Shown here piece by piece: positions 1 through 6,822 of a DNA stretch of 34,975 bases. The stretch comes from Candidatus Brockarchaeota archaeon (GTDB taxonomy: Archaea; Thermoproteota; EX4484-205; JAAOZP01): contig JAFNIT010000012.1 in the NCBI GenBank assembly GCA_017601345.1, positions 1-34,975 on the forward strand, in the 5' to 3' direction. The position numbers and the translations under genes are program-made. The notes beneath the pieces were generated by a model that had not been told where the DNA came from, did no database searches, and was given only the letters and a program-made list of their open reading frames with translations. Positions within the stretch are counted from its first letter, which is position 1. Each line of letters starts with the position of its first letter.

Positions 1-1
1 T

Positions 2-136
2 TTCAGCAATAATAAGAAGGTGTTTGTAGTATTCCAGGGCCCGGAAAGCCCTTTTTTCAACTACTACTCTACAAAAATCTTCAGGACGGAAGAGGAATTG
101 ATAAGCTTCTTGAAAGAAGAGGGCGTAGTATCGTGA
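2..136 (+). CDS. C-terminal end of an unidentified protein (partial)
   Basis: An open frame enters from the left edge and ends with TGA at 134-136, giving the last 44 residues of a protein. The visible part has a beta-strand-like stretch (KVFVVFQGP), an aromatic patch (FFNYYSTK) and an acidic helix ending in EEGVVS. I do not recognise the family, and 44 residues are too few to assign a function. Its stop is about 70 nt before a tRNA-Leu gene that has its own TATA-like box, so the two need not share a transcript. The frame could be chance, but the codon use and helix-like end look protein-coding. Confidence 0.5.
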   Translation, partial: FSNNKKVFVVFQGPESPFFNYYSTKIFRTEEELISFLKEEGVVS

Positions 137-158
137 ATAAAGAGATAACTCGCTGACA

Positions 159-168
159 AAATTTATTA
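159..168 (+). promoter_or_regulatory. TATA box for tRNA-Leu
   Basis: The AT-rich stretch AAATTTATTA lies about 40 nt upstream of the mature tRNA 5' end, in an otherwise mixed-composition gap. This fits an archaeal TATA box with a short tRNA 5' leader removed by RNase P. Assignment is by position and composition only. Confidence 0.45.
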
Positions 169-205
169 GATTCGTAATACCAAATATTCTCTACTTCAGA
201 GAATC

Positions 206-290
206 GCGGAGGTCGCCAAGCCTGGTTAAAGGCGCGAGGCTCAGGACCTCGTCCCGCAGGGGTTCGTGGGTTCAAATCCCACCCTCCGCA
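206..290 (+). tRNA. tRNA-Leu (anticodon CAG)
   Basis: A class II cloverleaf can be folded. The acceptor stem GCGGAGG (206-212) pairs with CCTCCGC (283-289) and the discriminator is A290. The anticodon stem CGAGG/CCTCG encloses the 7-nt loop CTCAGGA with anticodon CAG, which reads leucine CUG codons. A long variable arm precedes the T arm (GTGGG-TTCAAAT-CCCAC). The anticodon loop has normal length, so there is no intron at 37/38. CCA is not encoded. Confidence 0.95.
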
Positions 291-309
291 CTTTAATCAA
301 GCTACTGAA

Positions 310-344
310 CTTGTCACCTTATGCGTTATTTTAAAAGTGACAAG
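310..344. repeat. 8-bp perfect inverted repeat
   Basis: CTTGTCAC at 310-317 is the exact reverse complement of GTGACAAG at 337-344, with a 19-nt AT-rich spacer containing TTATTTTAAAA. It lies 20 nt past tRNA-Leu and about 150 nt before the GH3 gene. It could be an RNA hairpin trailing the tRNA or an operator around a cryptic TATA element. No function is established. Confidence 0.4.
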
Positions 345-455
345 GCTATTCGCAGCAAACTTGTAGACGATAAATAAGAAGATTAATCATTTTTGCTAAA
401 AACCTGTGCGTTTTCTTTCATTAAGGTGTCAAACACACTTGTTAAACCGGTCAAT

Positions 456-466
456 AGTTAAATAAT
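456..466 (+). promoter_or_regulatory. TATA box for the GH3 gene
   Basis: AGTTAAATAAT lies about 35 nt before the ATG at 497. That is the spacing expected for an archaeal promoter giving a short or absent leader. No Shine-Dalgarno sequence precedes the ATG, which is consistent. Confidence 0.45.
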
Positions 467-496
467 GGTAGTGCATTCTTCTTCCGGGATGGTTAA

Positions 497-2875
497 ATGA
501 AGGAGTTGAAAAACATTCTAATTCCTATCTTACTGCTGTCATTCACTATCCCATTAGGCTTCCAGACAACATTAAGCTCCACAGGGAATCTCGCAAATAT
601 AGTTGTGAGCAAAATATTCCTTTGGGGATTCTTAATTCCCTTCTTAGCCTCGTCCCAAGAATCAAATAAAAAGAATAGAACTAGGGAAATCGCAGCAGGA
701 GTCATTATTCTGTCTGTAACAGCATTATGCATTTACCTCTGGTTCTCCTCTGTGACTAAGACTCCTCCACCGCCTCCACCTCCTCCTGAAGAAGCACCCT
801 ATCGCAACCCCAGCCTCATGCCCGAGGAGAGGGCTGCCGACCTCCTCTCCCGCATGACTCTTGAAGAGAAAATCGGCCAGATGACTCTTGTAGACCGTCA
901 ATCAATAAGCAGCATTTCAGACATATCAACATACTATTTGGGCGGATTGCTTAGCGGCGGCGGTTCCTGTCCCGATCCGAATGTCCCGTGGAACTGGGCT
1001 AGGATGTACAACGAGTTCCAGAAGCAGGCTGTTGAAAACACACGCCTCGGAATCCCGATTCTGTACGGTATCGATGCCGTCCACGGTCATAACAATGTCT
1101 ACGGTGCAGTAATTTTTCCACATAATGTTGGAATGGGTGCAACTTGGAATCCTGAACTCGTAGAGAAGTGCGCCCATATTACTGCGATAGAAGTGAGGGC
1201 TACTGGCATAAGATGGACTTTCTCACCGTGTATCGACGTGGCTAGGGATGATCGCTGGGGCAGAACCTACGAGTCTTTTAGCGAGGATCCTTACTTGGTT
1301 AAGACGATGGCTATTAGCGCGGTCAAAGGATACCAGGGAGCTGGATTGGACCGGGATGATACTGTTTTGGCCACGGCTAAACACTACATGGGTTCCGGGG
1401 GGACGGAGAACGGTAGGGATCAGGGTGATTGCAAGGCCCCTCTGCGAATAGTCAGAGAGCAACACCTCGAACCCTTCGCAGGAGCTGTTAACGCTGGGGT
1501 GGGGTCGATAATGGCTTCATACTGCAGTATTAACGGTCAGAAAATGCATGGCAGCAAATTCTTCCTAACAGACGTTTTAAGAGGAGAGCTTGGGTTTCAA
1601 GGGCTCTTGGTCTCCGATTGGGAGGCAATAGGCCAGGTCGACCCTTCCTACAGAGAGGCTGTTAAGAAAAGCATAGAGGCCGGGGTAGATATGGCGATGG
1701 TTCCGCAAAGCTGGAGGCAGTTTCAGACAGTGCTTAAAGACCTGGTTAATAGCGGAGAGATCCCGATTAGTAGGATAGACGAGGCTGTTTACAGAATTCT
1801 CGTAACCAAATTCCGCATGGGGCTTTTCGAAAAACCGTATGTTGATGAAAACCTGGCCTCAATTGTAGGCAATACTGTTCACAGAGAGGTCGCTAGACAA
1901 GCGGTTCGCGAAAGCATAGTCTTATTAAAGAATAATGGTGTTCTTCCAATACCTAAGAATGTGAGCACGATTTACGTCGCCGGCCCTAATGCTAACGATA
2001 TTGGAAACCAGTGTGGGGGATGGACAATAACATGGCAGGGAAGTAGCGGGAGCACGACAATTGGTACAACCATACTTGAAGCCATTAGGAGAACAGTTTC
2101 TCCACAAACTAGGATAATATTCGATGAAGATGCTAGCGAGATATCTGGCCCCTACGATGTTGGGATCGTCGTAGTCGGTGAAACTCCTTATGCAGAGTTC
2201 TACGGCGACAGGGGGAGCCTCGACCTGCCCGAGGAACAGCTTAAGATAATAGATAGGGTAGTTGCTTCGGGAACACCTACGGTTGTGATAATGGCTGCGG
2301 GCAGACCTTTGACAGGAATAGAGTCCAGGCTTTCCCAATGGAGCGCGTTCCTCATGGCTTGGCTTCCCGGAACAGAGGGTCAAGGCGTTGCAGACGTATT
2401 GTTTGGAGACTACAACCCTAGCGGAAAGCTTCCACGTTCCTGGCCTCGGTCTACTTCACAAGAACCCATAAACTACGATAGGCGTCTAGGAGAAGAATAT
2501 GACCCCCTCTTCGAATTCGGATACGGTCTCAGCTACACAACGTTCGAATACAGTAACTTGACAGTTAGCCCCGAGCGTCCTACTGTAGGAGATACCATAA
2601 CTATCCAGGTTAGCGTGAAAAACACGGGGCTTCGTAACGGCAGTGAAGTAGTTCAAGTTTATATCAGTGATGTTGAGAGCAGTTTGCCAGTACCGGTTAA
2701 AAAGCTGTATAGGTTCCAGAAGCTAATACTCGAGCCGGGTGAGACGAAGACCGTGCTCTTTACAATACCTGTTTCTGAACTAGGCCTTTACACAGATGGT
2801 CCTGAGAAAATCGTCGAAAAAGGTGTTTTCCTCGTGACAGTAGGCGGGTTGACTGCAAGCTTTACGGTGGGCTGA
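497..2875 (+). CDS. Membrane-anchored glycoside hydrolase family 3 (beta-glucosidase-like)
   Basis: A GH3 exo-acting beta-glycosidase of 792 aa. Three hydrophobic segments occupy residues about 5-23, 32-52 and 65-85, followed by a run of nine prolines (89-97), so the catalytic part is tethered and probably outside the cell. The GH3 barrel starts near residue 105 (ERAADLLSRMTLEEKIGQM) and contains HGHNNVYG and KHYMG. The nucleophile is Asp374 in LLVSDWEA. The second alpha/beta domain carries GETPYAEFYGDR (from about residue 561), the region that supplies the acid/base Glu in barley-exoglucanase-like members. A fibronectin-III-like domain forms the last ~100 residues. ATG at 497 is chosen because the hydrophobic N-terminus follows directly and a TATA box sits at the right distance. 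The substrate is probably a beta-linked gluco- or xylo-oligosaccharide, but linkage cannot be read from the sequence. Confidence 0.93.
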   Translation: MKELKNILIPILLLSFTIPLGFQTTLSSTGNLANIVVSKIFLWGFLIPFLASSQESNKKNRTREIAAGVIILSVTALCIYLWFSSVTKTPPPPPPPPEEAPYRNPSLMPEERAADLLSRMTLEEKIGQMTLVDRQSISSISDISTYYLGGLLSGGGSCPDPNVPWNWARMYNEFQKQAVENTRLGIPILYGIDAVHGHNNVYGAVIFPHNVGMGATWNPELVEKCAHITAIEVRATGIRWTFSPCIDVARDDRWGRTYESFSEDPYLVKTMAISAVKGYQGAGLDRDDTVLATAKHYMGSGGTENGRDQGDCKAPLRIVREQHLEPFAGAVNAGVGSIMASYCSINGQKMHGSKFFLTDVLRGELGFQGLLVSDWEAIGQVDPSYREAVKKSIEAGVDMAMVPQSWRQFQTVLKDLVNSGEIPISRIDEAVYRILVTKFRMGLFEKPYVDENLASIVGNTVHREVARQAVRESIVLLKNNGVLPIPKNVSTIYVAGPNANDIGNQCGGWTITWQGSSGSTTIGTTILEAIRRTVSPQTRIIFDEDASEISGPYDVGIVVVGETPYAEFYGDRGSLDLPEEQLKIIDRVVASGTPTVVIMAAGRPLTGIESRLSQWSAFLMAWLPGTEGQGVADVLFGDYNPSGKLPRSWPRSTSQEPINYDRRLGEEYDPLFEFGYGLSYTTFEYSNLTVSPERPTVGDTITIQVSVKNTGLRNGSEVVQVYISDVESSLPVPVKKLYRFQKLILEPGETKTVLFTIPVSELGLYTDGPEKIVEKGVFLVTVGGLTASFTVG

Positions 2876-2975
2876 CCTAGAACGCATCTATAGCTTTTTC
2901 TAGCATGATTGTTCTTAAAGAATTGGATTCAAATATCCTTAAATAATTTGTCTTCTGTCAATATGCTAAGGAGAA

Positions 2976-4187
2976 TTGGTTGGGGAAGACTTCCTAGAGA
3001 AGCTTAAGAAGCATTTAACTGATGACTTGGGTCTTAGGGACGTCATAACTGAAATGCCACGTGACCGAGGGTTTTTCAACGAGAAGATAGTTTGGAGTGT
3101 AAACGCTGAGACCGATTACGAGCCTTTTGAAGCATATGAGACTACGGATGGTAAAATAGTCGCCGGATATGGTCCTGCTGCGCACGTAGGCAACATGCTC
3201 TGGGATTATCTCCTAGATAAGGAGAAGTATGCAGATATTCTCGACTATAAGGCGCTTGTTAAGGAGAGGGATGATCTCCTACTCTCTCTTCAGGATAAGA
3301 GTAATTGGAGCAAGTATAGGGATGAGCTGAGTGGGGTAATCGAAATCCTTGAAAAAGGCGATGAGATAGCTAGGAATGCAAGCGCTCAGGCGGGTATTGA
3401 AATCAAACACGTTCTTCCCACCCCGCCTGAGAAAAACACTTTCTTTTACGCAAGCTTCGATGGGAGGGGTTTGAGCGATGATGCTAAGATAGAGAAAATA
3501 GGGAAAGCATGGCTCGTCCTCTCTAAAGCATTCGCAGAGATTTCGAAGAATGAGAGTGAAATATTAGAAAAATGGAAGGCTCAGATCCAAGAGAAGCGTA
3601 AGAGAGGAATCCTCCCTGAGGAGGAAGAATTCGCTAAAGCGGTTTCAGAGCTTCTTAAAAGCTGGACTTCAACCTGGTGTTCCTACGAAATCCCCTCAGG
3701 ATTCCCAGGGTTTGAGGGGGGAAGTGCTAAATGGATGGTGCGTACGCGTGGGGAACCATACGTAATGGTCTTTGAAACAGAAGACGGTAAAATCACGGTC
3801 GCATATGAAACCTTCCATGTACATTCTTCAATAAGCATAGATCACAAGCGTGGTGAAGATACTGATAGAATCGTCATGGAGCTTGCTAACAAGGAGAATT
3901 GGCCCAAGTATAAGAGTACAGATCTTAAGGATGTGATAGAAAGATACGAACTGGGTGAGGAGGTTGCTAAAAAGGCGAGAGAAATAACTGGGGTCGAGAC
4001 CAAGTTTTTCATTCCACGTAAACACTGTCACGATGCTGCGCTGTACGCAGTTTTTGACTCTAAGGGAATGAGCGTCGAAAAAAAGATAGAGATGATAAAG
4101 AATCTTGTAGACCTTCTTGGAATAGCCTACGGGGAGTTTAAGAGGGCAGACGAGGAAATAAGGGCGAAATACGGTTTAAAGAAATAG
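2976..4187 (+). CDS. Unknown protein made of two copies of one domain
   Basis: A 403-aa soluble, charged protein with no signal peptide or membrane segment; I do not recognise its family. The two halves are homologous. Residues about 35-190 and 250-395 share NWSKYRDEL.. / NWPKYKSTD.., GDEIARNASAQAG / GEEVAKKAREITG, then FYASFDGRGLSDDAKIEKI / LYAVFDSKGMSVEKKIEMI. A lysine/glutamate-rich helical linker (about 190-230) joins them. The start is TTG at 2976, supported by an AAGGAG ribosome-binding sequence just upstream; the nearby ATG at 2963 is out of frame. The copies are clearly diverged, so the duplication is old. It sits alone between the GH3 and proline genes, and the context gives no function. 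Confidence 0.85.
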   Translation: MVGEDFLEKLKKHLTDDLGLRDVITEMPRDRGFFNEKIVWSVNAETDYEPFEAYETTDGKIVAGYGPAAHVGNMLWDYLLDKEKYADILDYKALVKERDDLLLSLQDKSNWSKYRDELSGVIEILEKGDEIARNASAQAGIEIKHVLPTPPEKNTFFYASFDGRGLSDDAKIEKIGKAWLVLSKAFAEISKNESEILEKWKAQIQEKRKRGILPEEEEFAKAVSELLKSWTSTWCSYEIPSGFPGFEGGSAKWMVRTRGEPYVMVFETEDGKITVAYETFHVHSSISIDHKRGEDTDRIVMELANKENWPKYKSTDLKDVIERYELGEEVAKKAREITGVETKFFIPRKHCHDAALYAVFDSKGMSVEKKIEMIKNLVDLLGIAYGEFKRADEEIRAKYGLKK

Positions 4188-4210
4188 GCTCCTCAGGTTA
4201 AAAGAGTATT

Positions 4211-4222
4211 GCTTAAATATTA
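4211..4222 (+). promoter_or_regulatory. TATA box for proBA
   Basis: GCTTAAATATTA lies about 33 nt before the TTG start of proB, a typical archaeal distance giving a nearly leaderless transcript. It supports TTG 4249 as the true start. Confidence 0.5.
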
Positions 4223-4248
4223 ACGTTAGTTTAATAGCAGTATCTCAA

Positions 4249-5073
4249 TTGACACAGGAGAAACAGAACGTTGTCATTAAGATCGGCACAAGCGTCTTGA
4301 CAAATTCTAGAGGCTGGATTAGCCCAAGTAGGGTGAGGGAAATAGTACGGCAGGTCTCGGAGAACAGGAGTAAAATGAAGTCGGTTATTATGGTGACTTC
4401 AGGAGCAATCGCAACCGGGCTATCAAAGCTTAGAATAAACGCTACACCGGGCTCACTTAAGCTTACGATGAAACAGGTCTGTGCAGCAGTAGGTCAGCCA
4501 AGCCTGATGGCACTATATACTAAGTACTTTAACAAGTATGGAGTAAACGTTGCACAGATACTTCTCACCGAAGAGGATCTTGCAAACCAGTATCGGTACA
4601 AGAACTTTTGGAGGACGCTTTCAGCACTCGTAGAACGCGGCGTAATACCAATCATTAATGAGAACGACGCTATATCCGTCAAGGAGCTTATTCCAGTTAA
4701 CCCATACGTCCCCGACGCAGTGAGGTTTGGGGATAACGATAGGCTTTCAGCAATAATAGCTTCGAAAATAAAGGCCGATCTTCTAATAATGCTTACGGAC
4801 GTGGATGGTTTTATAATGCCTACTAGAAACGGCGTTAAACTGGTGAGAGAGCTGAGAGGGGTAGATAAGAAGATTCTTTCATACGCCGGCTCCCCAAGCG
4901 CTCTAGGGAGGGGGGGAATGCTTTCTAAGCTTCAAGCCGCTGCAATCGCTTCAAGAGCCGGAGTTACAACGGTAATAGCAAACGGTCTTAAAAAGAATAT
5001 TATAACGAAGATACTTAACGGCGAGAACGTCGGAACCGTAATTAAACCGTCACGCAAAAGGTTTAAGTCTTAA
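4249..5073 (+). CDS. proB: Glutamate 5-kinase (ProB), short form without PUA domain
   Basis: Phosphorylates glutamate to gamma-glutamyl phosphate, the first step of proline synthesis. The amino-acid kinase fold is clear: VVIKIGTSVL at the N-terminus (phosphate-binding Lys11 and glycine loop), VTSGAIATG, INENDAIS, FGDNDRLSA and LLIMLTDVDG, and a GRGGMLSKL nucleotide-binding segment near the C-terminus. At 274 aa it lacks the C-terminal PUA domain of the ~367-aa bacterial enzyme, which is a normal variant. TTG at 4249 is used because the TATA box is about 33 nt upstream and the conserved core starts within ten residues. proA follows after 24 nt, so the two are almost certainly co-transcribed and the unstable intermediate is passed to ProA. 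proC is not in the window. Confidence 0.95.
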   Translation: MTQEKQNVVIKIGTSVLTNSRGWISPSRVREIVRQVSENRSKMKSVIMVTSGAIATGLSKLRINATPGSLKLTMKQVCAAVGQPSLMALYTKYFNKYGVNVAQILLTEEDLANQYRYKNFWRTLSALVERGVIPIINENDAISVKELIPVNPYVPDAVRFGDNDRLSAIIASKIKADLLIMLTDVDGFIMPTRNGVKLVRELRGVDKKILSYAGSPSALGRGGMLSKLQAAAIASRAGVTTVIANGLKKNIITKILNGENVGTVIKPSRKRFKS

Positions 5074-5097
5074 AGAAGTTCTCTATATTTACGCGCG

Positions 5098-6354
5098 TTG
5101 AGCATAGAGGACGAGGTTATTGAAAAAGCCAGGAAGGCGAAAGAAGCATCTGTAAAACTTGGTATAACTCCAACTCCAATTAAAAACGCTGCCTTGGAAA
5201 AAATATCTGAGAAAATACAAAATTGCTCTGACGAAATACTGGAGGAAAATAAGAAGGATGTTGAAACTGCAAAAAACAGCGGCGCCTCCCCTGCCTTCAT
5301 AGACCGGCTTCTTTTAAACGAGAAGAGGATTAGAGAAATGGTTGAAGGGCTACGTCAAGTCGCCTCCTTACCTGATCCTATTGGCGAGATTGTAGAAGGG
5401 TGGAGAACTAGACATGGCCTAGAGATAAGGAAGGTCCGAGTCCCTCTGGGAGTAATTGGAATAATATACGAGGCGAGACCAAACGTCACTGTGGATATCA
5501 CTGGACTCGCCCTCAAAGCCGGTAACGCTGTCGTCTTAAGAGGAGGATCCGAAGCGTTGAATTCAAACAAGATTCTTGTAAAACTGATGCGCGAAGCCGT
5601 AGAAGGATTAATCGACCCTGATGCAATACAGTTGATAGAGAACCCCAGCAGGGAGCTAGTCAAGACATTACTTAGGCAGGACAGGTACATAGACGTAGTA
5701 ATACCACGTGGCAGTGCGCAGTTCATTAGGTTCGTCAGGGAGAACTCGCTAATACCGGTTATTGAAACCGGGGCCGGTAACTGCCATATCTTCGTAAATT
5801 GGGATGCTGATTTTGAGATGGCGAATAGGATAATAGTTAATGCTAAGGTCCAGAGACCAGCAGTATGCAACGCAGTCCGAAAAGTCCTGATACATAGTAA
5901 AATAGCTGAGAAATACTTGCCACAACTCGTGAACGTTTTGAAAACATACAACGTTGTAATGAAGGGTTGTGAAAGAAGCAGAAAGATAGTTTCGTCTCTG
6001 TTAGAAGCCACTGAAGAAGACTGGTATGAGGAATACATGGATCTTACTCTTGCAGTAAAGATCGTTGACAGCGTTGAGGAAGCAATAAACCACATAAACA
6101 AGTATGGGTCTAAGCATTCGGATGCCATAATAACAGGCAATTTGAAGGACGCAGAACTCTTTACAAGCCTAGTAGATTCTTCCACAGTCTATGTTAACGC
6201 TTCAACAAGGTTCACAGACGGAGGCCAATTCGGCTTCGGCGCTGAAGTTGGAATAAGTACACAGAAGCTTCATGCGAGAGGACCAATGGGATTAAGAGAG
6301 ATAACTACGACAAAATACATTGTATACGGTTCGGGTCAAGTAAGAGAACTCTAA
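5098..6354 (+). CDS. proA: Gamma-glutamyl phosphate reductase (ProA)
   Basis: Reduces gamma-glutamyl phosphate with NADPH to glutamate 5-semialdehyde, the second step of proline synthesis. The 418-aa length is the normal ProA length. Visible family features are YEARPNVTVDITGLALKAGN (aldehyde dehydrogenase fold), LRGGSEA, VIETGAGNCH, and the catalytic Cys257 in RPAVCNAVRK, followed late by FGFGAEVGISTQKLHARGPM. The start is TTG at 5098, 24 nt after the proB stop. No in-frame ATG gives a better N-terminus, and the protein begins MSIEDEV as expected. It forms a two-gene unit with proB. Confidence 0.96.
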   Translation: MSIEDEVIEKARKAKEASVKLGITPTPIKNAALEKISEKIQNCSDEILEENKKDVETAKNSGASPAFIDRLLLNEKRIREMVEGLRQVASLPDPIGEIVEGWRTRHGLEIRKVRVPLGVIGIIYEARPNVTVDITGLALKAGNAVVLRGGSEALNSNKILVKLMREAVEGLIDPDAIQLIENPSRELVKTLLRQDRYIDVVIPRGSAQFIRFVRENSLIPVIETGAGNCHIFVNWDADFEMANRIIVNAKVQRPAVCNAVRKVLIHSKIAEKYLPQLVNVLKTYNVVMKGCERSRKIVSSLLEATEEDWYEEYMDLTLAVKIVDSVEEAINHINKYGSKHSDAIITGNLKDAELFTSLVDSSTVYVNASTRFTDGGQFGFGAEVGISTQKLHARGPMGLREITTTKYIVYGSGQVREL

Positions 6355-6364
6355 TAGGAGAAAA

Positions 6365-6374
6365 GAATATAAGC
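6365..6374 (+). promoter_or_regulatory. TATA box for tRNA-Val
   Basis: GAATATAAGC is followed about 22 nt later by the first base of tRNA-Val, the usual spacing for an archaeal tRNA promoter. It lies only 11 nt after the proA stop. Confidence 0.45.
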
Positions 6375-6395
6375 TTGAAAACAATTTTTTAACAA

Positions 6396-6484
6396 GGGCC
6401 GATAGTCTAACGGTAGGATGCCGCTCTTACGGCTTGTTGAAGGTAGGAAAGGCGGTGGTCTCGGTTCGAATCCGGGTCGGCCCA
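6396..6484 (+). tRNA. tRNA-Val (anticodon UAC) with an 18-nt intron
   Basis: The acceptor stem GGGCCGA pairs with TCGGCCC (6477-6483), with discriminator A6484 and T arm CTCGG-TTCGAAT-CCGGG. The anticodon arm is interrupted after position 37. The stem CCGCT (6421-6425) pairs with GGCGG (6451-6455). The spliced loop is CTTACGA with anticodon TAC at 6428-6430, reading valine GUA. The intron is 6432-6449. Position 37 is G where A is common in tRNA-Val. CCA is not encoded. Confidence 0.92.
6432..6449 (+). other. tRNA intron with canonical bulge-helix-bulge
   Basis: The precursor folds into a textbook bulge-helix-bulge: outer helix CCGCU/GGCGG, 3' bulge AA|A (cut after 6449), central 4-bp helix CUUA/UAGG (6426-6429 with 6444-6447), 5' bulge CG|G (cut after 6431), inner helix CUU/AGG and loop GUUGA. 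Both cuts fall after the second bulge base, as the archaeal splicing endonuclease requires. This fixes the 18-nt intron between positions 37 and 38. Confidence 0.88.
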
Positions 6485-6589
6485 TTTTTAGGGCATGCCA
6501 AGATGATCAATTGAATCAACGGCCTTTCCTGAACTGGGGTTAGCAATTCTATTAATGAGTAATCTTAGCTTTAGCATGGTTAGAAAGTG

Positions 6590-6663
6590 TGGCGAGGGCC
6601 GGATTTGAACCGACGACACCCCGGTCTTCAGCCGGGCGCTCTCCCAGGCTGAGCTACCTCGCC
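6590..6663 (-). tRNA. tRNA-Phe (anticodon GAA)
   Basis: Reading the minus strand from 6663, GGCGAGG pairs with CCTCGCC and the discriminator A is at 6590. The D arm is GCTC...GAGC, the anticodon stem CCCGG/CCGGG encloses loop CTGAAGA with anticodon GAA, and the T loop is TTCAAAT. There is no intron. It converges with tRNA-Val across a 105-nt gap in which I see nothing else. An AT-rich TATA candidate on this strand lies at 6686-6700. Confidence 0.95.
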
Positions 6664-6766
6664 TTGCGATTGTTTTTTACTTGCTTTTATTTTAATTTTT
6701 CCTCGCTCCAGTTATAGTCTTTCTTTAAATGTGCACTACGGTATGAAAATAAAGCTATCATATGAA

Positions 6767-6777
6767 TTTTTATAAGG
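6767..6777 (+). promoter_or_regulatory. TATA box for alaS
   Basis: TTTTTATAAGG lies about 50 nt upstream of the ATG at 6823, predicting a leader of roughly 25 nt. A purine-rich GGGAAGAGAAA stretch immediately precedes the ATG and could act as a weak ribosome-binding site. Confidence 0.45.
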
Positions 6778-6822
6778 AAGACATAAATTCGTACCTTCTT
6801 CTCAACTCTGAGGGAAGAGAAA

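Noticed and set aside
5355-6185. A long 276-codon open frame on the minus strand inside proA.
   Set aside because: It is the antisense shadow of proA, with serine/leucine-rich nonsense composition and no promoter or motif.
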